Positions 1 through 9,514 of a stretch of DNA of 64,000 bases are shown in pieces. Both the position numbers and the translations under genes were made by a program. Positions within the stretch are counted from its first letter, which is position 1. Each line of letters opens with the position of its first letter. The notes under the pieces are model-generated. The model saw only the letters and a program-made list of their open reading frames with translations. It was not told the DNA's origin and made no database searches. Source of the stretch: Streptomyces microflavus (GTDB taxonomy: Bacteria; Actinomycetota; Actinomycetes; Streptomycetales; Streptomycetaceae); the NCBI RefSeq assembly GCF_014650075.1, contig NZ_BMUG01000004.1, positions 558,001 to 622,000 of the forward strand, given 5' to 3'.

Positions 1-692
1 TGTCGGAGGACCCGGAGCATCCCCGTAACCGGCCGAAGGCCTTTGTGCGGGCGGAACAGGAGAAGCGGCTGCGGTCGGCCGAACGGGCGTACCAGCAACT
101 CGGGAAGGTGAATCCGCTCGCCCTGGAGGAGTTCTCGGCGCTGGAGGAACGGCACAAGTTCCTCTCCGAGCAGCTTGAAGACCTGAAGCGGACCCGGGCC
201 GATCTGCTCCAGGTGATCAAGGAGGTCGACGAGCGGGTCGAGCAGGTGTTCACGGAGGCGTACCGGGACACCGCCCGCGAGTTCGAGGGCGTCTTCTCCC
301 GGCTCTTCCCCGGCGGCGAGGGGCGGCTGATCCTGACCGACCCGGACAACATGCTGGCCACCGGAGTGGACGTGGAGGCGCGTCCTCCGGGCAAGAAGGT
401 GAAGCGTCTCTCCCTGCTCTCGGGCGGTGAGCGGTCCCTGACGGCCGTGGCGTTGCTGGTCGCCATCTTCAAGGCCCGGCCCAGTCCCTTCTACGTCATG
501 GACGAGGTCGAGGCCGCGCTCGACGACACCAATCTGCAGCGGCTGATCCGGATCATGGAGGAGCTCCAGGAGAGTTCCCAGCTGATCGTCATCACCCACC
601 AGAAGCGGACGATGGAGGTCGCCGACGCGCTGTACGGCGTCTCCATGCAGGGTGACGGTGTGTCGAAGGTGATCAGTCAGAGGCTTCGCTGA
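1..692 (+). CDS. smc: SMC chromosome segregation ATPase, C-terminal part (5' end outside window)
   Basis: The reading frame is open from the window edge, so only the last 230 or so residues are visible. They include the end of the second coiled-coil arm (heptad-like Glu/Arg-rich stretch after [10 protein letters not shown]) and the C-terminal ABC head. The signature motif [14 protein letters not shown], the Walker B segment [13 protein letters not shown] and the following [12 protein letters not shown] switch region are all intact. SMC dimers with ScpA/ScpB compact and segregate the nucleoid; in Streptomyces this matters during sporulation septation. The next gene, glcP, follows after 227 bases, the order usual for Streptomyces. 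The missing N-terminal half cannot be judged. Confidence 0.96.
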   Translation, partial: SEDPEHPRNRPKAFVRAEQEKRLRSAERAYQQLGKVNPLALEEFSALEERHKFLSEQLEDLKRTRADLLQVIKEVDERVEQVFTEAYRDTAREFEGVFSRLFPGGEGRLILTDPDNMLATGVDVEARPPGKKVKRLSLLSGGERSLTAVALLVAIFKARPSPFYVMDEVEAALDDTNLQRLIRIMEELQESSQLIVITHQKRTMEVADALYGVSMQGDGVSKVISQRLR

Positions 693-919
693 CCCGATCG
701 GCCCATCCGCCGACTTTTTACCGAATCATCAGAAGTTCGACGCACCTTCTGTGCGGACCTGGGTACACGCTGCTCCGGCCCACTGTTTGACTTCGTTTCT
801 TGAACGCATAACCTCTGCAAAGTTGATTTCGCCTTCAAGTGGTGGCGGGCCGGATGTTGTGCCCCACTGGGAAGGCTCACCCCCCACGTCTGACTTGCGG
901 CCAGGCATCAGGAGTTCAT

Positions 920-2338
920 GTGACCAGCGCAGCGAACGGACCGGAGTCCGGAGCCCGAGCGGCCCATCCGGACCACCTCGGCCATGTCATCTTCATCACG
1001 GCAGCCGCGGCGATGGGCGGCTTCCTCTTCGGTTACGACAGTTCCGTCATCAACGGGGCCGTCGAAGCGATCCGCGACCGGTACGACATCGGCTCCGGAA
1101 CGCTTGCCCAGGTCATCGCCATCGCGCTGATCGGCTGTGCGATCGGCGCAGCCACCGCAGGCCGGATCGCGGACCGGATCGGCCGTATCCGCTGCATGCA
1201 GATCGCCTCGGTGCTCTTCACCGCCAGCGCCATCGGCTCCGCGCTGCCGTTCGCGCTCTGGGACCTGGCGATCTGGCGCGTCATCGGCGGCTTCGCCATC
1301 GGCATGGCCTCCGTGATCGGCCCGGCCTATATCGCCGAGGTCTCCCCGCCCGCCTACCGCGGCCGGCTCGGCTCCTTCCAGCAGGCCGCGATCGTCATCG
1401 GCATCGCCATCTCCCAGCTGGTCAACTACACCCTGCTCCAGATCGCCGACGGCGATCAGCGCGGCAAGATCCTGGGCCTGGAGGCCTGGCAGTGGATGCT
1501 CGGCGTGATGGTCGTCCCGGCCATCCTGTACGGGCTCCTCTCCTTCGCGATCCCCGAGTCCCCGCGCTTCCTCATCTCGGTCGGCAAGAAGGCCCAGGCC
1601 CGCAAGATCCTCGAAGAGGTCGAGGGCGACAAGATCGACCTCGACGCCCGCGTGACGGAGATCGAGACCGCCATGCACCGTGAGCACAAGTCCTCCTTCA
1701 AGGACCTGCTCGGCAACCGCTTCTTCTTCCTGCCCATCGTCTGGGTCGGCATCGGGCTGTCGATGTTCCAGCAGCTCGTCGGCATCAACGTCGCGTTCTA
1801 CTACTCGGCGACGCTGTGGCAGTCCGTCGGCATCGACCCGACCGACTCGTTCTTCTACTCGTTCACCACCTCGATCATCAACATCATCGGCACGGTGATC
1901 GCGATGGTGCTGGTGGACCGGGTGGGCCGCAGGCCGCTCGCTCTCGTCGGCTCCGTCGGTATGGCGATCGCGCTCGCTTTCGAGGCATGGGCCTTCTCCG
2001 CCGATCTGATCGACGGCAAGCTGCCCACCACCCAGGGCGTCGTGGCCCTGGTCGCCGCCCACGTCTTCGTGCTCTTCTTCGCGCTGTCGTGGGGTGTGGT
2101 CGTCTGGGTCTTCCTGGGCGAGATGTTCCCGAACCGGCTCCGCGCCGCCGCCCTCGGCGTCGCCGTCTTCGCGCAGTGGATGGCCAACTGGGCGATCACC
2201 GCCAGCTTCCCGAGCCTGGCCGACTGGAACCTCTCGGGGACGTACATCATCTACGCCTGCTTCGCCGTTCTCTCCATCCCCTTCGTGCTCAAGTTCGTGA
2301 AGGAGACGAAGGGCAAGACGCTGGAGGAGATGGGCTAG
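920..2338 (+). CDS. glcP: MFS sugar porter, glucose permease GlcP
   Basis: A protein of about 473 residues with twelve predicted membrane segments and the sugar porter motifs in order: GYDSSVINGA in helix 1, RIADRIGR in the first cytoplasmic loop, PESPRFL after helix 6, QQLVGINVAFYY in helix 7, DRVGRRP in the 8-9 loop, and KETKGKTLEEM at the C-terminus. These identify a proton-coupled hexose transporter; the position directly after smc matches the glucose permease gene glcP of Streptomyces. I chose the GTG at 920 because AGGAG lies five bases upstream and the protein then starts near the usual family position; an ATG at 839 is in frame but has no ribosome site. The gene converges on the flavin oxidoreductase gene with a hairpin between them. 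Confidence 0.86.
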   Translation: MTSAANGPESGARAAHPDHLGHVIFITAAAAMGGFLFGYDSSVINGAVEAIRDRYDIGSGTLAQVIAIALIGCAIGAATAGRIADRIGRIRCMQIASVLFTASAIGSALPFALWDLAIWRVIGGFAIGMASVIGPAYIAEVSPPAYRGRLGSFQQAAIVIGIAISQLVNYTLLQIADGDQRGKILGLEAWQWMLGVMVVPAILYGLLSFAIPESPRFLISVGKKAQARKILEEVEGDKIDLDARVTEIETAMHREHKSSFKDLLGNRFFFLPIVWVGIGLSMFQQLVGINVAFYYSATLWQSVGIDPTDSFFYSFTTSIINIIGTVIAMVLVDRVGRRPLALVGSVGMAIALAFEAWAFSADLIDGKLPTTQGVVALVAAHVFVLFFALSWGVVVWVFLGEMFPNRLRAAALGVAVFAQWMANWAITASFPSLADWNLSGTYIIYACFAVLSIPFVLKFVKETKGKTLEEMG

Positions 2339-2356
2339 CCCCTTATACGTTCACGC

Positions 2357-2388
2357 GCTGCCCTGGTTCACTGCTGAACCGGGGCAGC
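2357..2388. terminator. Bidirectional hairpin between glcP and the flavin oxidoreductase gene
   Basis: A 14-base stem (2357-2370 with 2375-2388, one G-T wobble) closes a four-base loop. It overlaps the stop region of the minus-strand gene and lies 19 bases beyond the glcP stop, as expected for a shared terminator of converging genes. Confidence 0.7.
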
Positions 2389-3348
2389 TGGCGTCTCCAG
2401 GGCCGCGCAGAACAGCCGCAGACTGCGCCACCCCTCCTCCACCGGCATCCCGCCGCAGAGCGGGTGCAGCACCAGCGACTCCGCGTCCAGCCCGGCCAGC
2501 TCCTCCGGCGTGACGATCCGGTAGACCCCCTCCTCCCGCAGCTCCGCCACCGTCGTGGCCGCCGAGCGCACCGCCGAGCGGATGTCCTTCGACTGCCAGG
2601 AGGCGTACGTCCGCGCCTCGTGCAGCAGGTGCTCCCCGTACAGCGCCCACGTCCGCTCCGGGTCCTCCGACACATGGAGCAGCGGTGTCCGGGCCGCGGG
2701 CATCATGCAGAACCCCTCCGTCCCATGGACCGCGCGCTGCTGGTGGTAGTACGCCTCCAGCTCCGGCAGATGCGCGCTCGGGAAGAGCGGCAGCCCCAGC
2801 CGGGCCGCCCGCCGCGCCGCCGCCCGTGAGCTGCCGCCGACCAGGAGCATCGGATGCGGCCGCGTGTACGGGCGAGGGGTGACGCGTACCGTACGGCCCC
2901 GGTAGGGGAACGGCTCCCCGCTCCACGCCGTCAGCAGCGTCTCCAGCAGCTCGTCCTGGAGCCTGCCGCGCCGCCCCCACTCCACACCCGCCCGCTCGTA
3001 CTCCTCGGGCCGGTAGCCGATCCCCGCGACCGTCACGAGCCGGCCCGCGCTCAGCAGGTCGAGCACCGCGATGTCCTCCGCGAGCCGCAGCGGGTCGTGC
3101 AGCGGGCCGATGATCGCCGACACGGTCACCGCGATCCGTCGGGTGGCGCCGAAGGCCGCCCCGGCGAAGGTGAACGGGGAGGGCAGCCAGGAGTTCGCCA
3201 CCCCGTGGTGCTCCTCGGTCTGCACCGTGTCGACGGAGTGCTCGTCCGCGTACGCGGCCATCTCCAGGGCGGCACGGTAGCGGGCCGAGAGGGTTACGGG
3301 GGTGGCTTCGGGATCGACGAGATTGAACCGGACCACGGTGAAGGCCAT
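2368..3348 (-). CDS. LLM-class flavin-dependent oxidoreductase
   Basis: A 326-residue protein of the luciferase-like monooxygenase superfamily (TIM-barrel, F420 or FMN dependent). The start MAFTVVRFNLVDPEATP, the EEHHGVANSWLPSPF segment (about residues 46-60), and PLHDPLRLAEDIAVLDLLSAGRL followed by GYRPEEYERAG are characteristic of the family, the last two forming the conserved cofactor-binding region. The substrate cannot be read from sequence. Family members reduce or monooxygenate diverse small molecules in the cytoplasm. It stands alone between glcP and ftsY, in the opposite orientation to both. Confidence 0.85.
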   Translation of the reverse strand: MAFTVVRFNLVDPEATPVTLSARYRAALEMAAYADEHSVDTVQTEEHHGVANSWLPSPFTFAGAAFGATRRIAVTVSAIIGPLHDPLRLAEDIAVLDLLSAGRLVTVAGIGYRPEEYERAGVEWGRRGRLQDELLETLLTAWSGEPFPYRGRTVRVTPRPYTRPHPMLLVGGSSRAAARRAARLGLPLFPSAHLPELEAYYHQQRAVHGTEGFCMMPAARTPLLHVSEDPERTWALYGEHLLHEARTYASWQSKDIRSAVRSAATTVAELREEGVYRIVTPEELAGLDAESLVLHPLCGGMPVEEGWRSLRLFCAALETPAAPVQQ

Positions 3349-3528
3349 GACGGGTGTCCCCTGTTCGCCGGGTGGGCAGGGCGGGGCGCACAGTAGCTGA
3401 CGAACCGTCAGAAGTGTAGAGGCGGGCGCGTCGCATTACCGCCAAAAGGTGCATAGAGGTTCGGCGGATCACCGGGCGGCGTGCGGGGCCGTGCCCGTGC
3501 GGCGGCCGTGGCCGATACTGGACGGGTT

Positions 3529-4740
3529 ATGGAACTCGTCGAAATCGTCATCCTCGCTGTAGTCATCGCCCTGGCCGCTGTCGGCCTGGTCGGCGGGCTC
3601 GTGGTCGGCAGCCGCAAGAAGCGGAAGCTGCCGCCCCCGCCGTCGTCCACGCCGACCATCACTCCTCCCGCCGAGCCGCAGGTCGGCGAGGAGGCCGAGA
3701 CGCCGCGCGACGAAGCGCGGCGCACCATCGACGAAGTCGGCCTCCCGGACGCCACCGCGCCCGCCGAGGAGGCCCCGGCCGTCGAGGTCCCGGCGCCGCC
3801 CGCGCTGGAGGTCCCCGAGCCCACCGAAGGCCGGCTCGTCCGGCTGCGGGCCCGGCTCGCCCGCTCGCAGAACTCGCTCGGCAAGGGGCTGCTCACCCTG
3901 CTGTCCCGGGACAACCTGGACGAGGACACCTGGGAGGAGATCGAGGACACCCTCCTCACCGCCGACGTCGGCGTCGCCCCCACCCAGGAACTGGTCGAGC
4001 GGCTCCGTGAGCGCGTCCGGGTGCTCGGCACCCGCACCCCCGAGGACCTGCGCGCCCTGCTGCGCGAAGAGCTGATCACCCTGCTCGGACCGGAGCTCGA
4101 CCGCGAGGTCAGGACCGAGGGCGGCGCCGAGACCCCGGGCGTCGTGATGGTCGTCGGCGTCAACGGCACCGGCAAGACCACCACCACCGGCAAGCTGGCC
4201 CGGGTGCTCGTCGCCGACGGCCGCAGCGTGGTCCTCGGCGCGGCCGACACCTTCCGCGCCGCCGCCGCCGACCAGCTCCAGACCTGGGGTGAGCGCGTCG
4301 GCGCCCGTACGGTCCGCGGGCCCGAGGGCGGCGACCCGGCATCGATCGCGTACGACGCGGTCAAGGAGGGCATCGCCGAGGGGGCCGACGTGGTCCTCAT
4401 CGACACCGCCGGCCGGCTGCACACCAAGACCGGTCTCATGGACGAGCTGGGCAAGGTCAAGCGGGTCGTGGAGAAGCACGGCCCACTGGACGAGATCCTG
4501 CTGGTCCTGGACGCCACCACCGGGCAGAACGGCCTCGTGCAGGCCCGGGTCTTCGCCGAGGTGGTGGACATCACCGGCATCGTCCTCACCAAGCTCGACG
4601 GCACCGCCAAGGGCGGCATCGTCATCGCGGTCCAGCGGGAGCTGGGCGTACCGGTGAAGCTCATCGGGCTCGGTGAGGGAGCGGACGACCTGGCCCCGTT
4701 CGAGCCCGGCGCCTTCGTCGACGCGCTGATCGGGGACTGA
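3529..4740 (+). CDS. ftsY: Signal recognition particle receptor FtsY
   Basis: A 403-residue GTPase that docks SRP-ribosome complexes at the membrane. An N-terminal membrane helix (residues 2-25, rich in Val/Ile/Leu) is followed by a basic stop and an acidic Pro/Glu-rich A-domain to about residue 105, then the N and G domains. GTPase motifs are intact: GVNGTGKTTTTGKLA (G1), DTFRAAAADQL (G2), DTAGRLHTK (G3) and TKLDGTAKGG (G4). The ATG at 3529 places the membrane helix at the N-terminus, as in other actinobacterial FtsY proteins. It works with Ffh, encoded eight kilobases downstream. A strong hairpin follows the stop. Confidence 0.97.
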   Translation: MELVEIVILAVVIALAAVGLVGGLVVGSRKKRKLPPPPSSTPTITPPAEPQVGEEAETPRDEARRTIDEVGLPDATAPAEEAPAVEVPAPPALEVPEPTEGRLVRLRARLARSQNSLGKGLLTLLSRDNLDEDTWEEIEDTLLTADVGVAPTQELVERLRERVRVLGTRTPEDLRALLREELITLLGPELDREVRTEGGAETPGVVMVVGVNGTGKTTTTGKLARVLVADGRSVVLGAADTFRAAAADQLQTWGERVGARTVRGPEGGDPASIAYDAVKEGIAEGADVVLIDTAGRLHTKTGLMDELGKVKRVVEKHGPLDEILLVLDATTGQNGLVQARVFAEVVDITGIVLTKLDGTAKGGIVIAVQRELGVPVKLIGLGEGADDLAPFEPGAFVDALIGD

Positions 4741-4765
4741 CGCGCCTCTCCGGACCATCCCGTAC

Positions 4766-4811
4766 GGCGGACGGGCGGCGGCTCCCACGAGGAGCCTGCC
4801 GCCCGTCCGCC
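4766..4811. terminator. Bidirectional terminator hairpin after ftsY
   Basis: A perfect 14-base stem (4766-4779 with 4798-4811) lies between the converging ftsY and prim-pol genes, 26 bases beyond the ftsY stop. Confidence 0.85.
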
Positions 4812-4834
4812 GTTTCCGTGCTCCTGCCTACCGC

Positions 4835-5482
4835 TCAGGACCGGTGGCAGACGTACGCCAGCGTCCCCAGCAGCAGCCGCGCCTGCGGGGGAGCGGCGGC
4901 CGTGTCCAGCACCGGGGGGCGCAGCCAGCGGACCGGGCCGAGGCCGCCGAGGTCGGACGGCGGGGCGGTGATGTGCGCGCCCGGGCCGAGCGCCCGCAGG
5001 TCCAGGTCCGCGTCGTCCCAGCCCATGCGGTAGAGCAGACCGGGCAGTTCGGCGGCGGCTCCGGGGGCGACGAAGAACTGCGCCCGGCCGGTCGGCGTCA
5101 CCGTCACCGGGCCCAGCGGCAGCCCCATCCGCTCCAGCCGCACCAGGGCGCGCCGCCCGGCCTGCTCCGCGACGTCCAGGACGTCGAAGGCGCGGCCCAC
5201 CGGCAGCAGCATCGAGGCGCCCGGGGTCTCGGCCCAGGCGTCCGCCGCCCGGTCCAGTCCGGTGCCCGCGGGGACCTCCCGGGCGAAGCCCAGCGGATGC
5301 GCGCCGGGGGAGGGGCAGGCCCGCTGCCCGCACGAGCAGGCGCCGGCCCGGGCGCGGGTGCCCGGCGCCACGTCCCAGCCCCAGAGTCCGGTGTACTCGG
5401 CCACCGCGGTGGCCTCGGCGCCGCGGCCGCGCCGCCGTACGCCGGAACGTTTCTCGCGGATGCCGCCGATCGTGAAGCCCAT
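4835..5482 (-). CDS. Small bifunctional DNA primase/polymerase (prim-pol) domain protein
   Basis: A 215-residue protein resembling the N-terminal prim-pol fold found in replication proteins of Streptomyces plasmids. Visible are the segment WDVAPGTRARAG, a small Cys cluster CSCGQRACPSPGAHPLG (about residues 50-66), and GAHITAPPSDLGGLGPVRWLRPP near the C-terminus, which matches the last strand of the fold. The canonical DxD metal motif is not obvious, so the enzyme may be inactive or act as a regulator. There is no helicase domain, unlike the element-encoded homologue at 30188. It sits between ftsY and nsdA, a conserved Streptomyces position. Function not established. Confidence 0.65.
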   Translation of the reverse strand: MGFTIGGIREKRSGVRRRGRGAEATAVAEYTGLWGWDVAPGTRARAGACSCGQRACPSPGAHPLGFAREVPAGTGLDRAADAWAETPGASMLLPVGRAFDVLDVAEQAGRRALVRLERMGLPLGPVTVTPTGRAQFFVAPGAAAELPGLLYRMGWDDADLDLRALGPGAHITAPPSDLGGLGPVRWLRPPVLDTAAAPPQARLLLGTLAYVCHRS

Positions 5483-5898
5483 GCCCCCTCCAACGGGTCC
5501 GACTCATCGGTGGTTACGACCCGGAGTGCTCGGGTAACCCTCCGTCGCTGCAACTCGATCGAGTGGCGTGCGCCGTTGTGCGCGAGGTGGTGCGGCGCGG
5601 TGCGTGCGCCCCCGAATGCTTCCGTACGCTCGCCATCGGTCGTGGTGGCTCAAGTCAAGCGCGCCGGGCGGCAGTCGGGTTCATTCGAAGGGGTGGCGAA
5701 TGGTGGCGTTTCCGCAATCCCCCTCGCTAGAGGGGTGATCGTAGGATTACCGTCGGTACACGAACCCTGGGAGAATGTGCAGCCACGGGTATGCCTCGGG
5801 CAACCCGGTTTCCAGTTCGATCGTCTGCAACTCCCGTACGAACAGCACCGATGCACGGCATTCTGATAGTGGTTCGCGCGATGAAGGATTCAACGGGG
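5483..5898. other. Divergent intergenic region between the prim-pol gene and nsdA
   Basis: About 416 bases holding the promoters of two divergent genes. An AT-richer stretch around 5735-5880 precedes nsdA. I found no convincing RNA gene or strong hairpin. Confidence 0.5.
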
Positions 5899-7398
5899 AT
5901 GATGGGGAATGGGGGCGTTCCGGTGAGTGGCAGCGGCGCGGGCGATACGGATGCCGGTAAGCGCCCCAACGGGCAATTGGGGTCGTGGTTCGTGCGCAGT
6001 GGCTGGTCCAAGGGCGAGCTGGCGCGTCAGGTGAACCGGCGGGCGCGGCAGATGGGCGCCCACCACATCAGCACCGACACCTCCCGGGTGCGGCGCTGGC
6101 TCGACGGCGAACAGCCGCGCGAGCCGATCCCGCGCATCCTCTCCGAGCTGTTCTCCGAGCGCTTCGGCGCCGTGGTCGCCGTCGAGGACCTCGGGCTGCG
6201 CACCGCGCACCAGTCACCCTCGGTGGCCGGCGTCGACCTGCCCTGGGCGGGCCCGCAGACCGTCGCCCTGCTCAGCGAGTTCTCCCGCAGCGACCTGATG
6301 CTCGCCCGGCGGGGCTTCCTCGGCAGCTCGCTCGCGCTGGCCGCCGGGCCCGCGCTGATCGAGCCGATGCAGCGCTGGCTGGTGCCCGCCCCGGCCAGGG
6401 GCCCGGGCGAACCGGAGTCGGAGGCCGCGGCCCGCAGGCCCTCCCGGCTCTCCGGCCCCGAGCTGGACCTGCTGGAGTCGACCACCGCGATGTTCCGGCA
6501 GTGGGACGCCCAGTGCGGCGGCGGGCTGCGCCGCAAGGCCGTCGTCGGCCAGCTCCACGAGGTCACCGACCTGCTGCAGGAGCCACAGCCGGGGCCCACC
6601 GCCAAGCGCCTCTTCCGCTGCGCCGCCGAGCTGGCCGAGCTGGCGGGCTGGATGAGTTACGACGTGGGCCTCCAGCCCACCGCGCAGAAGTACTTCGTGC
6701 TCGCCCTGCACGCAGCCAAGGAGGCCGGGGACAAGCCGCTCGGCAGCTATGTGCTCTCCAGCATGAGCCGCCAGATGATCCACCTCGGCCGCCCCGACGA
6801 CGCCCTGGAGCTCATCCACCTCGCCCAGTACGGCAGCCGCGACTGCGCCACCCCCCGCACCCAGGCCATGCTGTATGCGATGGAGGCCCGCGCCTACGCC
6901 AACATGGGCCAGCCCAGCAAGTGCAAGCGCGCGGTCCGCATGGCCGAGGACACCTTCCTCGACGCGGGACTGGACGGGGAGCCCGAACCCGACTGGATCC
7001 GCTTCTTCTCCGAGGCCGAGCTCAACGGGGAGAACGCCCACTCCTACCGTGACCTGGCCTATGTCGCCGGCCGCAGCCCCACCTACGCCTCGCTCGCCGA
7101 GCCCGTCATGGAGAAGGCCGTCGAGCTGTTCGGCGAGGACGACGAGCACCAGCGCTCCTACGCGCTCAACCTGATCGGCATGGCCACCGTCCATCTGCTC
7201 CAGCGCGAGCCCGAGCAGTCCACCGTGCTGGCCGGACAGGCCCTCAAGATCGCCAGGAAGGTCCGCTCCGAGCGGGTCAACACCCGGCTGCGCAAGACCG
7301 TCGACACCGCTGCCAGGGACTTCGGCGATGTCGCCGACGTCGCCCGGCTCACCGATCTGCTCAGCGAACAGCTGCCGGAGACCGCCGAAACGGTCTGA
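5899..7398 (+). CDS. nsdA: NsdA-type regulator with C-terminal TPR region
   Basis: About 499 residues. An N-terminal HTH-like part (GSWFVRSGWSKGELARQVNRRA, then HHISTDTSRVRRWLDGEQPRE) is followed by an Ala/Pro linker and a helical TPR-like half (repeating Ala/Leu/Tyr pattern from about residue 215 to the end). NsdA was described in Streptomyces coelicolor as a negative regulator of sporulation and antibiotic production, and its gene lies between ftsY and amtB as here. The chosen ATG at 5899 has AAGGA ten bases upstream and gives close to the known length; earlier in-frame starts at 5791 and 5881 and a GTG at 5922 are alternatives. Confidence 0.82.
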   Translation: MMGNGGVPVSGSGAGDTDAGKRPNGQLGSWFVRSGWSKGELARQVNRRARQMGAHHISTDTSRVRRWLDGEQPREPIPRILSELFSERFGAVVAVEDLGLRTAHQSPSVAGVDLPWAGPQTVALLSEFSRSDLMLARRGFLGSSLALAAGPALIEPMQRWLVPAPARGPGEPESEAAARRPSRLSGPELDLLESTTAMFRQWDAQCGGGLRRKAVVGQLHEVTDLLQEPQPGPTAKRLFRCAAELAELAGWMSYDVGLQPTAQKYFVLALHAAKEAGDKPLGSYVLSSMSRQMIHLGRPDDALELIHLAQYGSRDCATPRTQAMLYAMEARAYANMGQPSKCKRAVRMAEDTFLDAGLDGEPEPDWIRFFSEAELNGENAHSYRDLAYVAGRSPTYASLAEPVMEKAVELFGEDDEHQRSYALNLIGMATVHLLQREPEQSTVLAGQALKIARKVRSERVNTRLRKTVDTAARDFGDVADVARLTDLLSEQLPETAETV

Positions 7399-7801
7399 CC
7401 CGGCACCACCGGCCCCGGCCGCGGCACCTTCTTCGTACAGCCCGACTCGGCTCCCCCATTGCCTGGTCACCCGGAGGGGAGCCGCGGCCGGTTCGCGTAT
7501 CCGGGTCCCTCCGAGGCGTCCGGCGGCGTTTCAACCGGACCGTATGCGGCGTGGGCTGCATGGTAGGCAGCGCACCGGACCCGCCACCCGGGATTCATTC
7601 CGACGTAACACGCACCACCTCTTCGTCACGCTCGCGAAACATCGTGCGGCTTCCCCGGAAACGGCGCTCCGCCAATCTCATGGCGCACAGAGAGTGTCCG
7701 GCCATGATCCGCCGGACACCCCCTGACCGGCCCGCACCTTCCCAGTGGTCCCGCAGCTTTCCCCCGCACGCCGCGGCCGCTCCGACGACGAGGAGACGCC
7801 G
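7399..7801. other. Regulatory region upstream of amtB
   Basis: About 400 bases without a supported gene. It contains the GlnR-type box at 7605-7640 and otherwise no clear structured element. Confidence 0.6.
7605..7640 (+). promoter_or_regulatory. GlnR-type nitrogen operator upstream of amtB
   Basis: The half sites GTCAC (7625-7629) and GAAAC (7636-7640) are separated by exactly six bases, matching the actinobacterial GlnR box pattern GTnAC-n6-GAAAC. A second a-site GTAAC lies at 7605-7609, followed six bases later by a weak b-site CACCT. The box is 162 bases upstream of the amtB start. GlnR is the known activator of amtB-glnK-glnD in Streptomyces under nitrogen limitation, so direct control is likely. 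Confidence 0.78.
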
Positions 7802-9483
<1,682 letters not shown>

Positions 9484-9514
9484 CCGACGGCCCCACCGAA
9501 CGGAAGGCATCTGG

